Positions 7,071 to 14,963 are shown, counted from the stretch's first letter. The stretch: 43,619 nucleotides of DNA from Acidimicrobiaceae bacterium (GCA_018699415.1 JABIQM010000305.1:1-43619), one strand, 5' to 3'. The notes: a model not told the origin generated them from the sequence alone. Numbers and translations: made by a program.

Positions 7071-8651
7071 ATGGGTTCCATCCAGGTCAGCCATCTCGGG
7101 TGGTCTATTCCCGGCGGCAACACGCTGCTCGATGACGTGTCGTTTCGCGTCGGCGACGGCGAACATGTCGCGCTCGTCGGAGCCAACGGCGCAGGCAAGA
7201 GCACCGTTATGCGTCTCATCGCAGGAACGATCGGAGCCCGAGAGGGAACCATCTCGATCGACGGGTCACTTGGTGTCATGACACAACTCGTCGGCTCGCT
7301 TGAGAAGTCATCAACGATTCGAGACCTCTATCTCTCACTGGCCAGTCCCGCCATCAATACCGCTGCCGAGCGGCTCATCCGGGCTGAGGCCCGGATGGCC
7401 TCAGGGGACGATGACGGCATGAAGTACGCCGCCGCCCTCGAGCATTGGGAAAGTGCCGGTGGCTACGACATCGAAGTCCTCTGGCAGGAATGCGCCCACC
7501 GAGTGGTCGAGTTGCCGTGGCGTGAGATCGAGAATCGATCGATGGCCACGTTCTCTGGCGGCGAACAGAAACGGCTCGCTCTCGAACTCCTGCTGCGCAG
7601 CGACCATGACGTCCTTCTGCTCGACGAACCCGACAACTTCCTCGACGTACCCGGCAAGGAGTGGCTCAGCGAGCGTCTCAACGCATCCCCGAAAACCATC
7701 CTCTATGTAAGCCACGATCGGGAACTGTTAGCCGAGACCTCGCAGAAAGTCGTCACTATTGAGGCCAATGGCGCTTGGACTCACGGCGAGTCGTTCACAA
7801 CCTGGCGTGAGGCCCGGGAACACCGGATCGCCCTCATCAGCGAGGAGCAGCGCCGCTGGGGCGAGGAACGCAAGCGCCTCGTCACGCACATGCGCGAGCA
7901 AAAACGCCGCGCCGCTATGAGCGACGCCAACGCCAGTCGCGCCCGTGCAGCAGAGACACGCCTGCGGCATTTTGACGAGGACGGGCCTCCACCCGAAGCC
8001 GCTCGCGAGCAGCGAATCGATATGCGACTCGAAGGCGGACGCACTGGCAAGCGCGTCGTGATCATCGAACAACTCGAACTCACCGACCTGACGTTCCCGT
8101 TCGATCTTGAAATCTGGTTCGGTGAACGGGTAGCCGTCGTTGGCCGCAACGGCACCGGCAAGTCGCACTTCCTTCGGTTGCTCGGTGGCGCTGACGTCAA
8201 ACACACTGGCGACTGGCGTCACGGCGCTCGTGTGGTTCCGGGCCTGTTCAACCAAACCCACGACCACCCCGAGTTGATGGGCAAGACACTGCTCGACGTG
8301 CTCGCCAAAAGAGAGATACCGCGGGGGTCAGCGATGGCCCGACTTCGGCGTTACGAGCTCAACTTCGCGGCTGAGCAGACCTTCGAAACCTTGTCAGGTG
8401 GGCAGCAGGCCCGGTTCCAGATCCTGCTGCTCGAGATCGATGGGGCAAACCTGCTGCTGCTCGACGAACCAACCGACAACCTCGACGTCGCATCAGCCGA
8501 GGCACTTGAAGCCGGCCTCGATATTTTCGAGGGCACCGTCATCTGTGTCACCCACGACCGCTGGTTCCTGCGCGGGTTCGACCGGTTTATCGCTTTCACC
8601 GAAGACAACGACGTCGAAGAAATCGACGACCCCGCCAAAGCCTGGAGCTGA
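7071..8651 (+). CDS. ABC-F family ATPase (two nucleotide-binding domains, no membrane part)
   Basis: 526 residues. Domain 1 has Walker A GANGAGKST at about 37-45, signature FSGGEQKR and Walker B LLLDEPDNFLDV. A charged linker near 235-320 is rich in Arg/Glu (EEQRRWGEERKRL). Domain 2 has GRNGTGKSH, signature LSGGQQAR and LLLLDEPTDNLDV with a TH switch. Such soluble tandem ATPases (EttA, Uup, Vga/Msr types) act on the ribosome during translation, and some protect against antibiotics; the subtype here is not clear. Note GRNGTGKSH, with His where Thr/Ser is usual in the second Walker A. The gene sits between sufB and sufD in the opposite direction and ends at a shared terminator hairpin. Confidence 0.92.
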   Translation: MGSIQVSHLGWSIPGGNTLLDDVSFRVGDGEHVALVGANGAGKSTVMRLIAGTIGAREGTISIDGSLGVMTQLVGSLEKSSTIRDLYLSLASPAINTAAERLIRAEARMASGDDDGMKYAAALEHWESAGGYDIEVLWQECAHRVVELPWREIENRSMATFSGGEQKRLALELLLRSDHDVLLLDEPDNFLDVPGKEWLSERLNASPKTILYVSHDRELLAETSQKVVTIEANGAWTHGESFTTWREAREHRIALISEEQRRWGEERKRLVTHMREQKRRAAMSDANASRARAAETRLRHFDEDGPPPEAAREQRIDMRLEGGRTGKRVVIIEQLELTDLTFPFDLEIWFGERVAVVGRNGTGKSHFLRLLGGADVKHTGDWRHGARVVPGLFNQTHDHPELMGKTLLDVLAKREIPRGSAMARLRRYELNFAAEQTFETLSGGQQARFQILLLEIDGANLLLLDEPTDNLDVASAEALEAGLDIFEGTVICVTHDRWFLRGFDRFIAFTEDNDVEEIDDPAKAWS

Positions 8652-8686
8652 AAAAGACACGTTGGGGTCTTTCCCCAGCGCGTTTC
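8651..8686. terminator. Bidirectional terminator hairpin, copy 1 of a repeat family
   Basis: Inverted repeat with core GTTGGGG-tcttt-CCCCAGC, A-rich on the left and ending in TTTCTT on the right. It lies exactly between the convergent ABC-F gene and sufB. It shares the GGGGTCTnTCCCC centre with the hairpins at 11976 and 24330, but is the most diverged copy. Confidence 0.75.
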
Positions 8687-10090
8687 TTAGCCGACTGAGC
8701 CCTCCATTTGAAGTTCGATAAGGCGGGACCATTCAACGGCATATTCCATCGGCAAGGTCTTCGTGATGGGCTCTATGAATCCGTTGACGATCATGCTCAT
8801 CGCCTGCTCTTCTGTGAGGCCACGGCTCTGAAGGTAGAAGAGTTGGTCGTCTGCCACACGAGACACCGTGGCCTCGTGCCCGATGATGGCATCGCCTGAA
8901 CCAACCTCCATGTATGGGTAGGTGTCAGAGATCGAATCCTCGTCGAGAATCAATGCGTCACACTGGACGTGGCTCTTGCAACCGTATGCGTCGTCCTCGA
9001 CACGGACGAGACCGCGGTAAGAGGTCCGGCCGCCGTCCTTGGAGATCGACTTCGACACGATCTTCGACGTGGTCTCCGGTGCAGCGTGGGTCATCTTGGC
9101 ACCGGTGTCCTGGTGCTGGCCAGCACCGGCATAGGCGACGGAGAGAACCTCGCCGGAAGCCTTCGGGCCGGCGAGCACGATGGCGGGGTATTTCATGGTC
9201 AGCTTCGAGCCGATGTTGCCATCGATCCACTCCATGTGACCCTCAGCCTCAACCCATGCCCGCTTGGTGACCAGGTTGTAAACATTGTCAGACCAGTTCT
9301 GAATGGTCGTGTACGTGACACGAGCAGACGGCTTGACCACGATCTCGACAACTGCCGAGTGCAGCGAATCGGAGGTGTAGGTCGGCGCCGAGCAACCTTC
9401 GATGTAGTGAACTTGGGAGCCTTCATCGGCGATGATCAGGGTACGTTCGAACTGGCCCATGTTCTCTGCGTTGATGCGGAAATAGGCCTGCAACGGCATC
9501 TCGACCTGCACGCCCGGCGGTACGTAGATGAAAGATCCACCCGACCAGGCGGAGCTGTTGAGAGACGAGAACTTATTGTCGTTCGGCGGGATTATCTTGC
9601 CGAAGTACTGCTTGACGAGCTGTGGGTACTCCTTGAGCGCTGTGTCCATGTCGCAGAAAAGCACACCCTGCTGCTCAAGGTCTTCACGATTGCGGTGGTA
9701 CACCACTTCGGACTCGTACTGCGCCGTGACGCCTGCCAGATACTTGCGTTCAGCCTCGGGGATACCCAGCTTCTCGTAGGTGTTTTTGATCGACTCTGGA
9801 ACCTCGTCCCAATCGTCGTTCAGTCCCCCCTTGGGCTTGATGTAGTAGTAGATGTCATTGAAATCGATGCCCGACATATCGCCGCCCCAACTGGGCATGG
9901 GACGATTCCCAAAACGCTTGTACGACTTGAGGCGGAAGTCGAGCATCCATTGGGGTTCACCCTTGAGCCATGACATCTCGCGCAGAATGGCTTCATTGAT
10001 GCCCTTTTTGGGCTTGAAGACGTAGTCCTCTTCATCAGACCAGCCAAGCTGATACTTGCCGAGGTCGAGACCGATGTCGGTGGATGCCAT
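8687..10090 (-). CDS. sufB: Fe-S cluster assembly protein SufB
   Basis: 467 residues, ATG at 10088-10090 with a GGGAG Shine-Dalgarno sequence at about 10098-10102. Diagnostic SufB features are [12 protein letters not shown] near the N-terminus, [21 protein letters not shown] in the middle, and near the C-terminus [13 protein letters not shown] with the Cys implicated in cluster transfer, then [13 protein letters not shown]. SufB is the scaffold on which the cluster forms in SufBC2D. It is a single-gene unit here, separated from sufD-sufC, with neither sufS nor sufU in the window. Its promoter carries the same palindrome as sufD plus a leader hairpin. Confidence 0.96.
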   Translation of the reverse strand: MASTDIGLDLGKYQLGWSDEEDYVFKPKKGINEAILREMSWLKGEPQWMLDFRLKSYKRFGNRPMPSWGGDMSGIDFNDIYYYIKPKGGLNDDWDEVPESIKNTYEKLGIPEAERKYLAGVTAQYESEVVYHRNREDLEQQGVLFCDMDTALKEYPQLVKQYFGKIIPPNDNKFSSLNSSAWSGGSFIYVPPGVQVEMPLQAYFRINAENMGQFERTLIIADEGSQVHYIEGCSAPTYTSDSLHSAVVEIVVKPSARVTYTTIQNWSDNVYNLVTKRAWVEAEGHMEWIDGNIGSKLTMKYPAIVLAGPKASGEVLSVAYAGAGQHQDTGAKMTHAAPETTSKIVSKSISKDGGRTSYRGLVRVEDDAYGCKSHVQCDALILDEDSISDTYPYMEVGSGDAIIGHEATVSRVADDQLFYLQSRGLTEEQAMSMIVNGFIEPITKTLPMEYAVEWSRLIELQMEGSVG

Positions 10091-10117
10091 GAGGAACTCC
10101 CGAATACATGCTTGGCG

Positions 10118-10141
10118 CTGTCCGACACAACGTGTCGGCAG
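10118..10141 (-). promoter_or_regulatory. Hairpin in the sufB leader
   Basis: CCGACAC-AAC-GTGTCGG (10122-10138) is a perfect 7-3-7 inverted repeat. CTG/CAG outside a single bulged base extends the stem to 10 pairs. It lies between the operator/-10 region and the Shine-Dalgarno sequence of sufB, so it would be in the 5' untranslated RNA, or it could be a second operator. Confidence 0.65.
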
Positions 10142-10148
10142 TGATTTC

Positions 10149-10163
10149 TCCTATCCAGATAGT
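10149..10163 (-). promoter_or_regulatory. Palindromic operator at the sufB promoter
   Basis: The + strand reads TCCTATCCAGATAGT, the same 15-mer as at sufD (5669-5683) except for the two central bases. The core is CTATC-N2-GATAG (10151-10162). Its near edge is about 60 bases upstream of the sufB ATG, and a TAGGAG -10-like box overlaps it on the minus strand. Shared placement over the -10 at both suf promoters points to one common regulator. Confidence 0.75.
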
Positions 10164-10214
10164 AACAACTCCAAGGGCGCTAGCGACGCCGGCCCACGAG
10201 TCCAGGCCTCAACT

Positions 10215-10246
10215 GACAATGACCTCAGCCGACAATGACCTCAGCC
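10215..10246. repeat. Perfect tandem duplication of a 16-base unit
   Basis: GACAATGACCTCAGCC occurs twice in direct succession (10215-10230, 10231-10246) in the 176-base stretch between the sufB operator and the end of the phosphatase gene. I see no gene in this stretch. Confidence 0.8.
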
Positions 10247-10338
10247 AGCGGCATCAACCGTCCGCATCTTCGATGGACGAGACGTCACACTTGACAAAGA
10301 GGCCGCCGAGTTCGACACGACTTCGCTCCTGACGAATT

Positions 10339-10890
10339 TCAGACTCGTGGAACAAACACACCGGCGATCAGGGCCTGACTCAACTCGGTGAGGCGGTCAG
10401 CCGTATGTCGGTTAACTCGCTTCGACTTGCCGAACGGATCATCAACCTCATCGGCACCTCGTCCAACCATGTCGCTAGCAACTCGGGTTGCAGTTGCTGC
10501 TGAGATCCGCTCGTTCGGCGACTCGCCACCAACACCCTGCAGACGGGCAACGAGGCCGCCGAGCGTGTCGATTCGCGCAACTGCATCGTTGGCGAGCAGT
10601 GCCAGGTCACGCACGTGGCGACGCTCCATCGCAACGATGAGGTCGGCAGTGTTGACAATCTCGGCAGTGACCTTGCGTGATCGATGGCTCGAGATATCAA
10701 GGCCCCTCTCCCCCATGATATCGACGACGACTGGGGTGGCTCCCTCGTCTTGGGTGAGGAAGCCGGCCGAATCAACGGAGACGTCCAGGCCGCGTGTCTC
10801 AGCCGCGGCGCGCAGCAGCGCTTCAGTCATAGGAGAACGACAGATGTTTGCCGTGCAGATGACGAGAATCCGGAACGACTTCCCATCCAT
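10339..10890 (-). CDS. Low-molecular-weight protein-tyrosine phosphatase family protein
   Basis: 183 residues. The phosphate-binding loop CTANICRS is at residues 12-19 (C-x5-R-S, nucleophile C12, R18), directly after the first beta strand as in the family. The general-acid Asp lies in the conserved DDPFG motif near residue 150. Members dephosphorylate tyrosine or arginine in proteins; in actinobacteria they often regulate envelope or polysaccharide export. It is the third gene of an operon with the flavin reductase and the gamma-carbonic-anhydrase-like gene: its start is one base from the stop of the latter. At 183 residues it is slightly longer than the usual 150-165. Confidence 0.92.
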   Translation of the reverse strand: MDGKSFRILVICTANICRSPMTEALLRAAAETRGLDVSVDSAGFLTQDEGATPVVVDIMGERGLDISSHRSRKVTAEIVNTADLIVAMERRHVRDLALLANDAVARIDTLGGLVARLQGVGGESPNERISAATATRVASDMVGRGADEVDDPFGKSKRVNRHTADRLTELSQALIAGVFVPRV

Positions 10891-10891
10891 G

Positions 10892-11410
10892 TCAGTCCAG
10901 CCGCCGAAGCTCAGCCCGGAACCGCCGACCTCTGTCGATGTAACTGTCGACGTTCATCTGGGCGTGCTGACTTGGGAGTTTGTCCAGGAGGATTTTTGCT
11001 GGCACACCCAACGCCATCGCGTTGGGCGGTACCTCGACCCCACCGGGCACCATTGCGGCCGCACCTACGAGCGAATGCGAATGAATAATCGCGTTATGCA
11101 ACACAATCGCCCCCGACCCCACGAGCGCATGATCGTGGACAGTGCAGCCCTCGAGATGGGCAAGGTGGCCAACCGTGCAGAAGTCCCCAACGACCGTCTC
11201 GTGAAACTCGGTGCAATGCAGCACGGAGCCGTCTTGGATCGACGTGCCCTCACCAATGCGGATGTAGTTATCGTCGGCTCTGAGCACAGCATGCGGCCAC
11301 ACTGACGAGTTCCTGCCAATGACCACATTGCCAATGATCGTCGCCTCGGGCGAGATGTACGCGGATTCGTGGATCTCTGGGACCCGATCGCCCAGGGCGT
11401 ATATCGGCAT
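10892..11410 (-). CDS. Gamma-carbonic-anhydrase-like left-handed beta-helix protein
   Basis: 172 residues of hexapeptide repeats (AYISPEATIIGNVVIG, VVGDFCTVGHLAHLEGCTV) ending in GVPAKIL, typical of the gamma-carbonic anhydrase/PaaY/YrdA group. Metal-ligand His candidates are H65 (VLHC), H82 and H85 (GHLAHLEGC). In canonical enzymes the third ligand is a His five residues after the GH His; here that position is Glu (E87). Carbonic anhydrase activity is therefore doubtful. The start abuts the stop of the flavin reductase gene with no gap, so the two are co-transcribed. Confidence 0.9.
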   Translation of the reverse strand: MPIYALGDRVPEIHESAYISPEATIIGNVVIGRNSSVWPHAVLRADDNYIRIGEGTSIQDGSVLHCTEFHETVVGDFCTVGHLAHLEGCTVHDHALVGSGAIVLHNAIIHSHSLVGAAAMVPGGVEVPPNAMALGVPAKILLDKLPSQHAQMNVDSYIDRGRRFRAELRRLD

Positions 11411-11905
11411 TTAGATATCCACGAACTGTCCGAGGCGACCCTGAAAGAACACGAGCGGACCACGTGGGCTGTCTTCGAGTTCCGGGTCGGTCCACAGCGA
11501 CTTGACCAGTCCGACGACGATGTCGTGATCGCCACCATCGTGGATGGCATGGAGTTCACAGTCCATAACGGCAAGGGAGCCGGGAATTACCGGTGCACCA
11601 GTCACATCGGTACTCCATGAGATGCCTTCGAACTTGTCCTCGGCACGGCCAGCGAACACGCCGCAGGTGGCGGCCTGATCTTCGCCAAGAACATTGACGC
11701 AAAAGCTGCCGACGTCCTTCATGCGAAGCCAACTGCCGGAGTTCTTAGCCGGGCAGAACATCACAAGCGGTGGATCGAGCGACACCGAGGTAAAGGACCC
11801 GATGGCCATGCCAGCAGGGCCATCGGCGTCTACAGCAGTGACCACGGAGACACCCGTGGGGAAATGGCCTAGCACTCGTCGGAAGTCGGCCCCATCGATC
11901 GACAC
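11411..11905 (-). CDS. Flavin reductase-like FMN-binding split-barrel protein
   Basis: 164 residues from a GTG at 11903-11905, preceded by GGAG at 6 bases. The frame continues to an ATG at 11966-11968, which is less likely. The family signature is clear: RRVLGHFPTGVSVVTA at the N-terminus, then GMAIGSFTSVSLDPPLVMFC, which bind FMN. Such proteins reduce free flavin with NAD(P)H or form the reductase half of two-component monooxygenases. The window has two luciferase-family oxygenases, but they are not adjacent. It is the first gene of the flavin reductase-gCA-phosphatase operon. The upstream hairpin separates it from the metallo-beta-lactamase gene. Confidence 0.9.
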   Translation of the reverse strand: MSIDGADFRRVLGHFPTGVSVVTAVDADGPAGMAIGSFTSVSLDPPLVMFCPAKNSGSWLRMKDVGSFCVNVLGEDQAATCGVFAGRAEDKFEGISWSTDVTGAPVIPGSLAVMDCELHAIHDGGDHDIVVGLVKSLWTDPELEDSPRGPLVFFQGRLGQFVDI

Positions 11906-11975
11906 GTTGGTCTCCAGTCCACGTTTGATTGAGCCTGAGAGTAGCGCCCCAACTGAGAGACGAAGCACGTTTGAG

Positions 11976-12014
11976 ACAAAGCACGTTTGGGGTCTGTCCC
12001 CAGCCGTGCTTTGT
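11976..12014. terminator. Intergenic hairpin, copy 2 of the GGGGTCTGTCCCC repeat family
   Basis: Arms of 17 bases (11976-11992 and 11998-12014) with loop TCTGT and two non-Watson-Crick positions. It sits directly downstream of the metallo-beta-lactamase gene and upstream of the flavin reductase operon, so it probably terminates the former. A further partial copy of the arm (GAAGCACGTTTGAG) lies at about 11962-11975. Confidence 0.75.
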
Positions 12015-12016
12015 GG

Positions 12017-12883
12017 TTAGAGATCAGCACCGAGGACGAGCTTGAGACCTTCGGCGGCAGCAACGATGGGGATGCCGACGACGTCGGCGAGCTCGCGTGT
12101 ATCTGCGGCCATGCGGTCAAGTTCGACATCATCGTGGCTGGGGTCGTGGTGAAACATCACCAACGACTTTGCACCGCTCTGGCGCGCGACCTCGACGGCG
12201 TACGCCGGAGTGCAATGGCCCCAGTCGGATTTGTCGGGAAACTCGTCGGCACGGAGTTGAGCATCGTGGATGAGCATGTCGACTCCGTCGCATAGCTCAA
12301 GCACTGACTCCGCCACCGTCGACATGTCCACGGGCTGCTGATGGTCCGGCACATAGGCGACCGTCAGATCTCCATAGGTCACGCGATATCCGACGGTGGG
12401 GCCGGAGTGGGGAACTGGTCGAGCCATGACCGACGCATCACCGATACTGAAGTCGCTACACAAGACGTCATGGAACTCGATGGTGGCGGGCAGATCCTTC
12501 GGCTGGATCGGGAAGAACGGCGGGGTCATGAACCGTTGGAAGCACTCACCCAGCGACTCGCCGCACTCACCAGGTCCGAAGACATTGAGGGTGGTGGTTT
12601 CGCACTGAAGCGGCTTGAAGAACGGCAGACCCTGCACATGATCCCAATGCAGATGGGTGACCAGCGCATGAACGGTCAGCGGCTCTGGTCGGCCCAGCGT
12701 CACTCCCCACATTCGCAGCCCGGTGCCGAGATCAAGAATGATCGGGTCTTGTCCATGGGCCTCGATCGTGACACATGCGGTATTTCCGCCATACCGTTGC
12801 AGTTCCGGACAGCTGCAGGGCGTCGATCCGCGAACCCCATGGAACGCGATCGTGACGGCTTCTCGGAATTCCCCCATAGCCAT
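12017..12883 (-). CDS. Metallo-beta-lactamase-fold hydrolase, RNase Z-like
   Basis: 288 residues from ATG 12881-12883 (MAMGEFREAV). The frame runs on to 13030, but that would cross into the divergent gene and the intergenic region. The protein shows GVRGSTPCSCPELQRYGGNTACV, a serine/cysteine-rich N-terminal motif common in this subgroup, and the metal site THLHWDHVQG (HxHxDH). Further ligands are probably the His in PVPHSGPT and an Asp in the LIHDAQL segment. The late FHHDPSHDD provides the last His. Members hydrolyse phosphodiesters or cyclic nucleotides; the substrate is unknown. It is divergent from the thioredoxin/UGSC-partner gene with about 85 bases between. Confidence 0.88.
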   Translation of the reverse strand: MAMGEFREAVTIAFHGVRGSTPCSCPELQRYGGNTACVTIEAHGQDPIILDLGTGLRMWGVTLGRPEPLTVHALVTHLHWDHVQGLPFFKPLQCETTTLNVFGPGECGESLGECFQRFMTPPFFPIQPKDLPATIEFHDVLCSDFSIGDASVMARPVPHSGPTVGYRVTYGDLTVAYVPDHQQPVDMSTVAESVLELCDGVDMLIHDAQLRADEFPDKSDWGHCTPAYAVEVARQSGAKSLVMFHHDPSHDDVELDRMAADTRELADVVGIPIVAAAEGLKLVLGADL

Positions 12884-12967
12884 TGCAACGCTAGCGATGT
12901 TGAGCACAGCCGTCGAGATGCGTGTGACGGATATCTCACCTTTCTTTTCATGTGCCACAGTGGGCCT

Positions 12968-14422
12968 ATGAAAGCTGATTCTTCGTCTCGACCGCCGCTG
13001 CCCGACGGGTTGGTGGCTGTGGTCAAACAAGACTGCCCGACGTGCGTGCTAGTAGTGCCCGTTCTCGCTGATCTGGCAGAGCGTGCCAACATGACGGTGA
13101 TCACCCAGGACAAAGCAGACTTCCCCGCGGCCGCCGAATGGGTCGTGCTCGACCACGATCTCGCCCTTTCTTGGCACCACGACATCGTGACCGTGCCAAC
13201 ACTTCTGTGGGTAAAAAATGGCGAAGCCACGACCCAGATTGAAGGCTGGTCTCGCGCTCAATGGGAGTCCTTCACCGGCATCGACGGACTCGGCGCAGAC
13301 CTTCCAGACTGGCGACCCGGCTGTGGGTCGCTGAGCGTCGACCCATCCCGCACTGACGAGCTCGCTGTTCGATTCTCCAACTCCACTATGAACAGCCGAC
13401 GAATCGAGATTGCTCCGCTTGAAGACGAGTGGGAGGCGATGCACGACCGTGGCTGGAGCGACGGCTTGCCCGTCGTACCACCGACTGAAGCTCGGGTCCT
13501 TCGTATGCTCGAAGGCACGAGCCGCGATCCGCAAGACGTCGTGGCGCTCGTGCCGCCAGATCTCGTCGACTGCACGATCGAGAAGATCGCCGTCAACGCG
13601 GTGATGGCCGGGTGTCTGCCCGAGTACCTCCCTGTGGTGATCGCTGCGCTTGAAGCTGCCTGCACCGACGAATTCAACATGCACGGCCTGTTGGCCACCA
13701 CGATGCCAACCGGCCCCGTCATCATTGTGAACGGGCCAATCCGTCGTGAGATTGGAATGAACAGCGGCATGAACGTGCTCGGCCAGGGCAACCGGGCCAA
13801 CTCCACGATCGGGCGTGCGCTCCAGTTAGTGATATCCAACGTCGGCGGCGGCAAGCCTGGAGGTGTCGATCGATCGACCCACGGCAGCCCGCACAAGATC
13901 GGCATGTCGTTCGCAGAGGACGAAGAGGGATCACCATGGGACTCACTGTCCGAGAGCCGCGGGTTCTCTGGCAACCAGTCAACGGTGACCTTGTTCTCCG
14001 GGGAAGCTCCCCGGATCATTTTCGATCAGATGTCTCGATCTGCGGATTCGCTGGTCAAACATCTTGCGCTTTCATTGATGGCCAATATCAGTCCGCGCCT
14101 CGCTATGGGCTTCGAGACCGTGCTGGTCCTCGGGCCTGAGCACATGGCTCGGTTCAAGGATGCGGGCTGGGACCGGACTCGCTTCCTCGAGGAACTCGAG
14201 CGATACCTCACGATCGACGCCGACGACATCATTCGCGGCGCCGACGGTATCGAAGAAGGACTGCCTGATTTCCTTACTGGCAGCCAGGTGCCAAAGTTCC
14301 CACCAGCAGGCATTCATGTCGTCCACGCTGGCAGCAACGCCGGACTGTTCTCAATGACATTCGCTGGATGGGTCGCAGGTGCCACAGGTAGTGTCACTGT
14401 CACGAAGGAGATCACCCGATGA
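12968..14422 (+). CDS. Thioredoxin-like domain fused to a UGSC-partner domain
   Basis: 484 residues from ATG 12968 (MKADSSSRPP). Residues about 15-100 are thioredoxin-like: C23-P-T-C26 at the redox position and a VPTLLW segment with the expected cis-proline. The remaining 340 residues belong to an uncharacterised family marked by GWSDGLPVVPPTEARV, NAVMAGCLPEYLPVV, TGPVIIVNGPI, and GRALQLVISNVGGGKPG. In my recollection this family is regularly found beside UGSC selenoproteins. Its stop overlaps the ATG of the UGSC gene as ATGA, so the two are translationally coupled and probably form one complex. I infer that the CPTC domain reduces the partner's selenocysteine site; the catalysed reaction is unknown. 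Confidence 0.8.
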   Translation: MKADSSSRPPLPDGLVAVVKQDCPTCVLVVPVLADLAERANMTVITQDKADFPAAAEWVVLDHDLALSWHHDIVTVPTLLWVKNGEATTQIEGWSRAQWESFTGIDGLGADLPDWRPGCGSLSVDPSRTDELAVRFSNSTMNSRRIEIAPLEDEWEAMHDRGWSDGLPVVPPTEARVLRMLEGTSRDPQDVVALVPPDLVDCTIEKIAVNAVMAGCLPEYLPVVIAALEAACTDEFNMHGLLATTMPTGPVIIVNGPIRREIGMNSGMNVLGQGNRANSTIGRALQLVISNVGGGKPGGVDRSTHGSPHKIGMSFAEDEEGSPWDSLSESRGFSGNQSTVTLFSGEAPRIIFDQMSRSADSLVKHLALSLMANISPRLAMGFETVLVLGPEHMARFKDAGWDRTRFLEELERYLTIDADDIIRGADGIEEGLPDFLTGSQVPKFPPAGIHVVHAGSNAGLFSMTFAGWVAGATGSVTVTKEITR

Positions 14423-14952
14423 GCACGTCTGCGAACACCGTCGTCCTGGATCCCACTGGCGAGCTGAAAACTCAGCACCGAGAACTGGTCACTCGCCCCG
14501 AGTCGCTCAACGGTCTTACCGTCGGCTTGCTCGACATTTCCAAGGCGCGGGGCAATATCTTCCTCGATCGCATCGAGGAGCGACTCACCGCTATCGGCGC
14601 AGAGGTGAAACGCTACGCCAAGCCGACTTTCGCCAAACCTGCCCCCGTCGATCTTCGCCATGAGATCGCCACCTCGTGTGATGCTGTAATCGAAGCATTA
14701 GCCGATTGAGGCAGTTGCACGTCGTGCAGTGTGCACGACATCAGCGATCTCGAGCGCCGCGGCATCCCCGGCGTGTTCGTGGCCACGGTTGAGTTCACCT
14801 CTGCTGCGGAAGCGCAAGCAGCCAGCCTCGGCATCGATCCTGCGCGCGTCTACACGGAGCATCCGATCCAGGACCGCACCGACGAAGAAATGTGGGAGAT
14901 CGCCGACAAGGCGGTTGACGAGTTGATCGCATCACTGACGGGACCCCAGTAG
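14419..14952 (+). CDS. UGSC-family selenoprotein (TGA at 14707 read as selenocysteine)
   Basis: The frame from ATG 14419 reaches a TGA at 14707-14709 after 96 codons, then continues without interruption to TAG at 14950-14952: 177 residues with Sec97. Around the TGA the protein reads EALAD-U-GSCTSCSVHDISDLE, then RRGIPGVFVATVEF. This is the hallmark of the UGSC family, in which Sec or Cys occupies the first position of U-G-S-C. Conservation on both sides (GLLDISKARGN before, SVHDISDLERRGIP after) argues against a true stop. The motif also resembles U-G-T-C-T-x-C of glycine/proline reductase selenoproteins GrdB/PrdB (recalled, not aligned). A hairpin fitting bacterial SECIS rules follows the TGA. 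Most gene callers would split or truncate this gene. Confidence 0.88.
14707..14739 (+). promoter_or_regulatory. SECIS-like element of the UGSC gene
   Basis: Downstream of the TGA, GTCGTGCA (14721-14728) pairs perfectly with TGCACGAC (14732-14739) around a GTG loop. The loop begins 19 bases after the TGA and starts with G. This fits the known bacterial SECIS requirements of an apical loop about 16-37 bases after the UGA with a G in its first two positions. Such an element would recruit SelB with Sec-tRNA. Confidence 0.8.
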
Positions 14953-14963
14953 GCCCACCGATT

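Noticed and set aside
8969-9973. 334-codon + strand ORF
   Set aside because: It is the antisense shadow of sufB, which shows full-length conserved motifs; the ORF has no recognisable domain.
10388-11305. 305-codon + strand ORF
   Set aside because: Antisense to the phosphatase and gamma-CA-like genes, which have clear motifs; its composition is Arg/Ser-rich, typical of a shadow.
12341-12967. Upstream in-frame extension of the thioredoxin-fusion gene
   Set aside because: The open frame back to 12341 is antisense to the metallo-beta-lactamase gene and has no family motif. MKADSS at 12968 is the natural start and lies in the divergent gap.
14419-14952. A pseudogene or frameshift split of the UGSC gene
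   Set aside because: Both halves are in one frame with no indel, the break is exactly the UGSC Sec position, and a SECIS-like hairpin follows. A stop by random mutation would not fall there.
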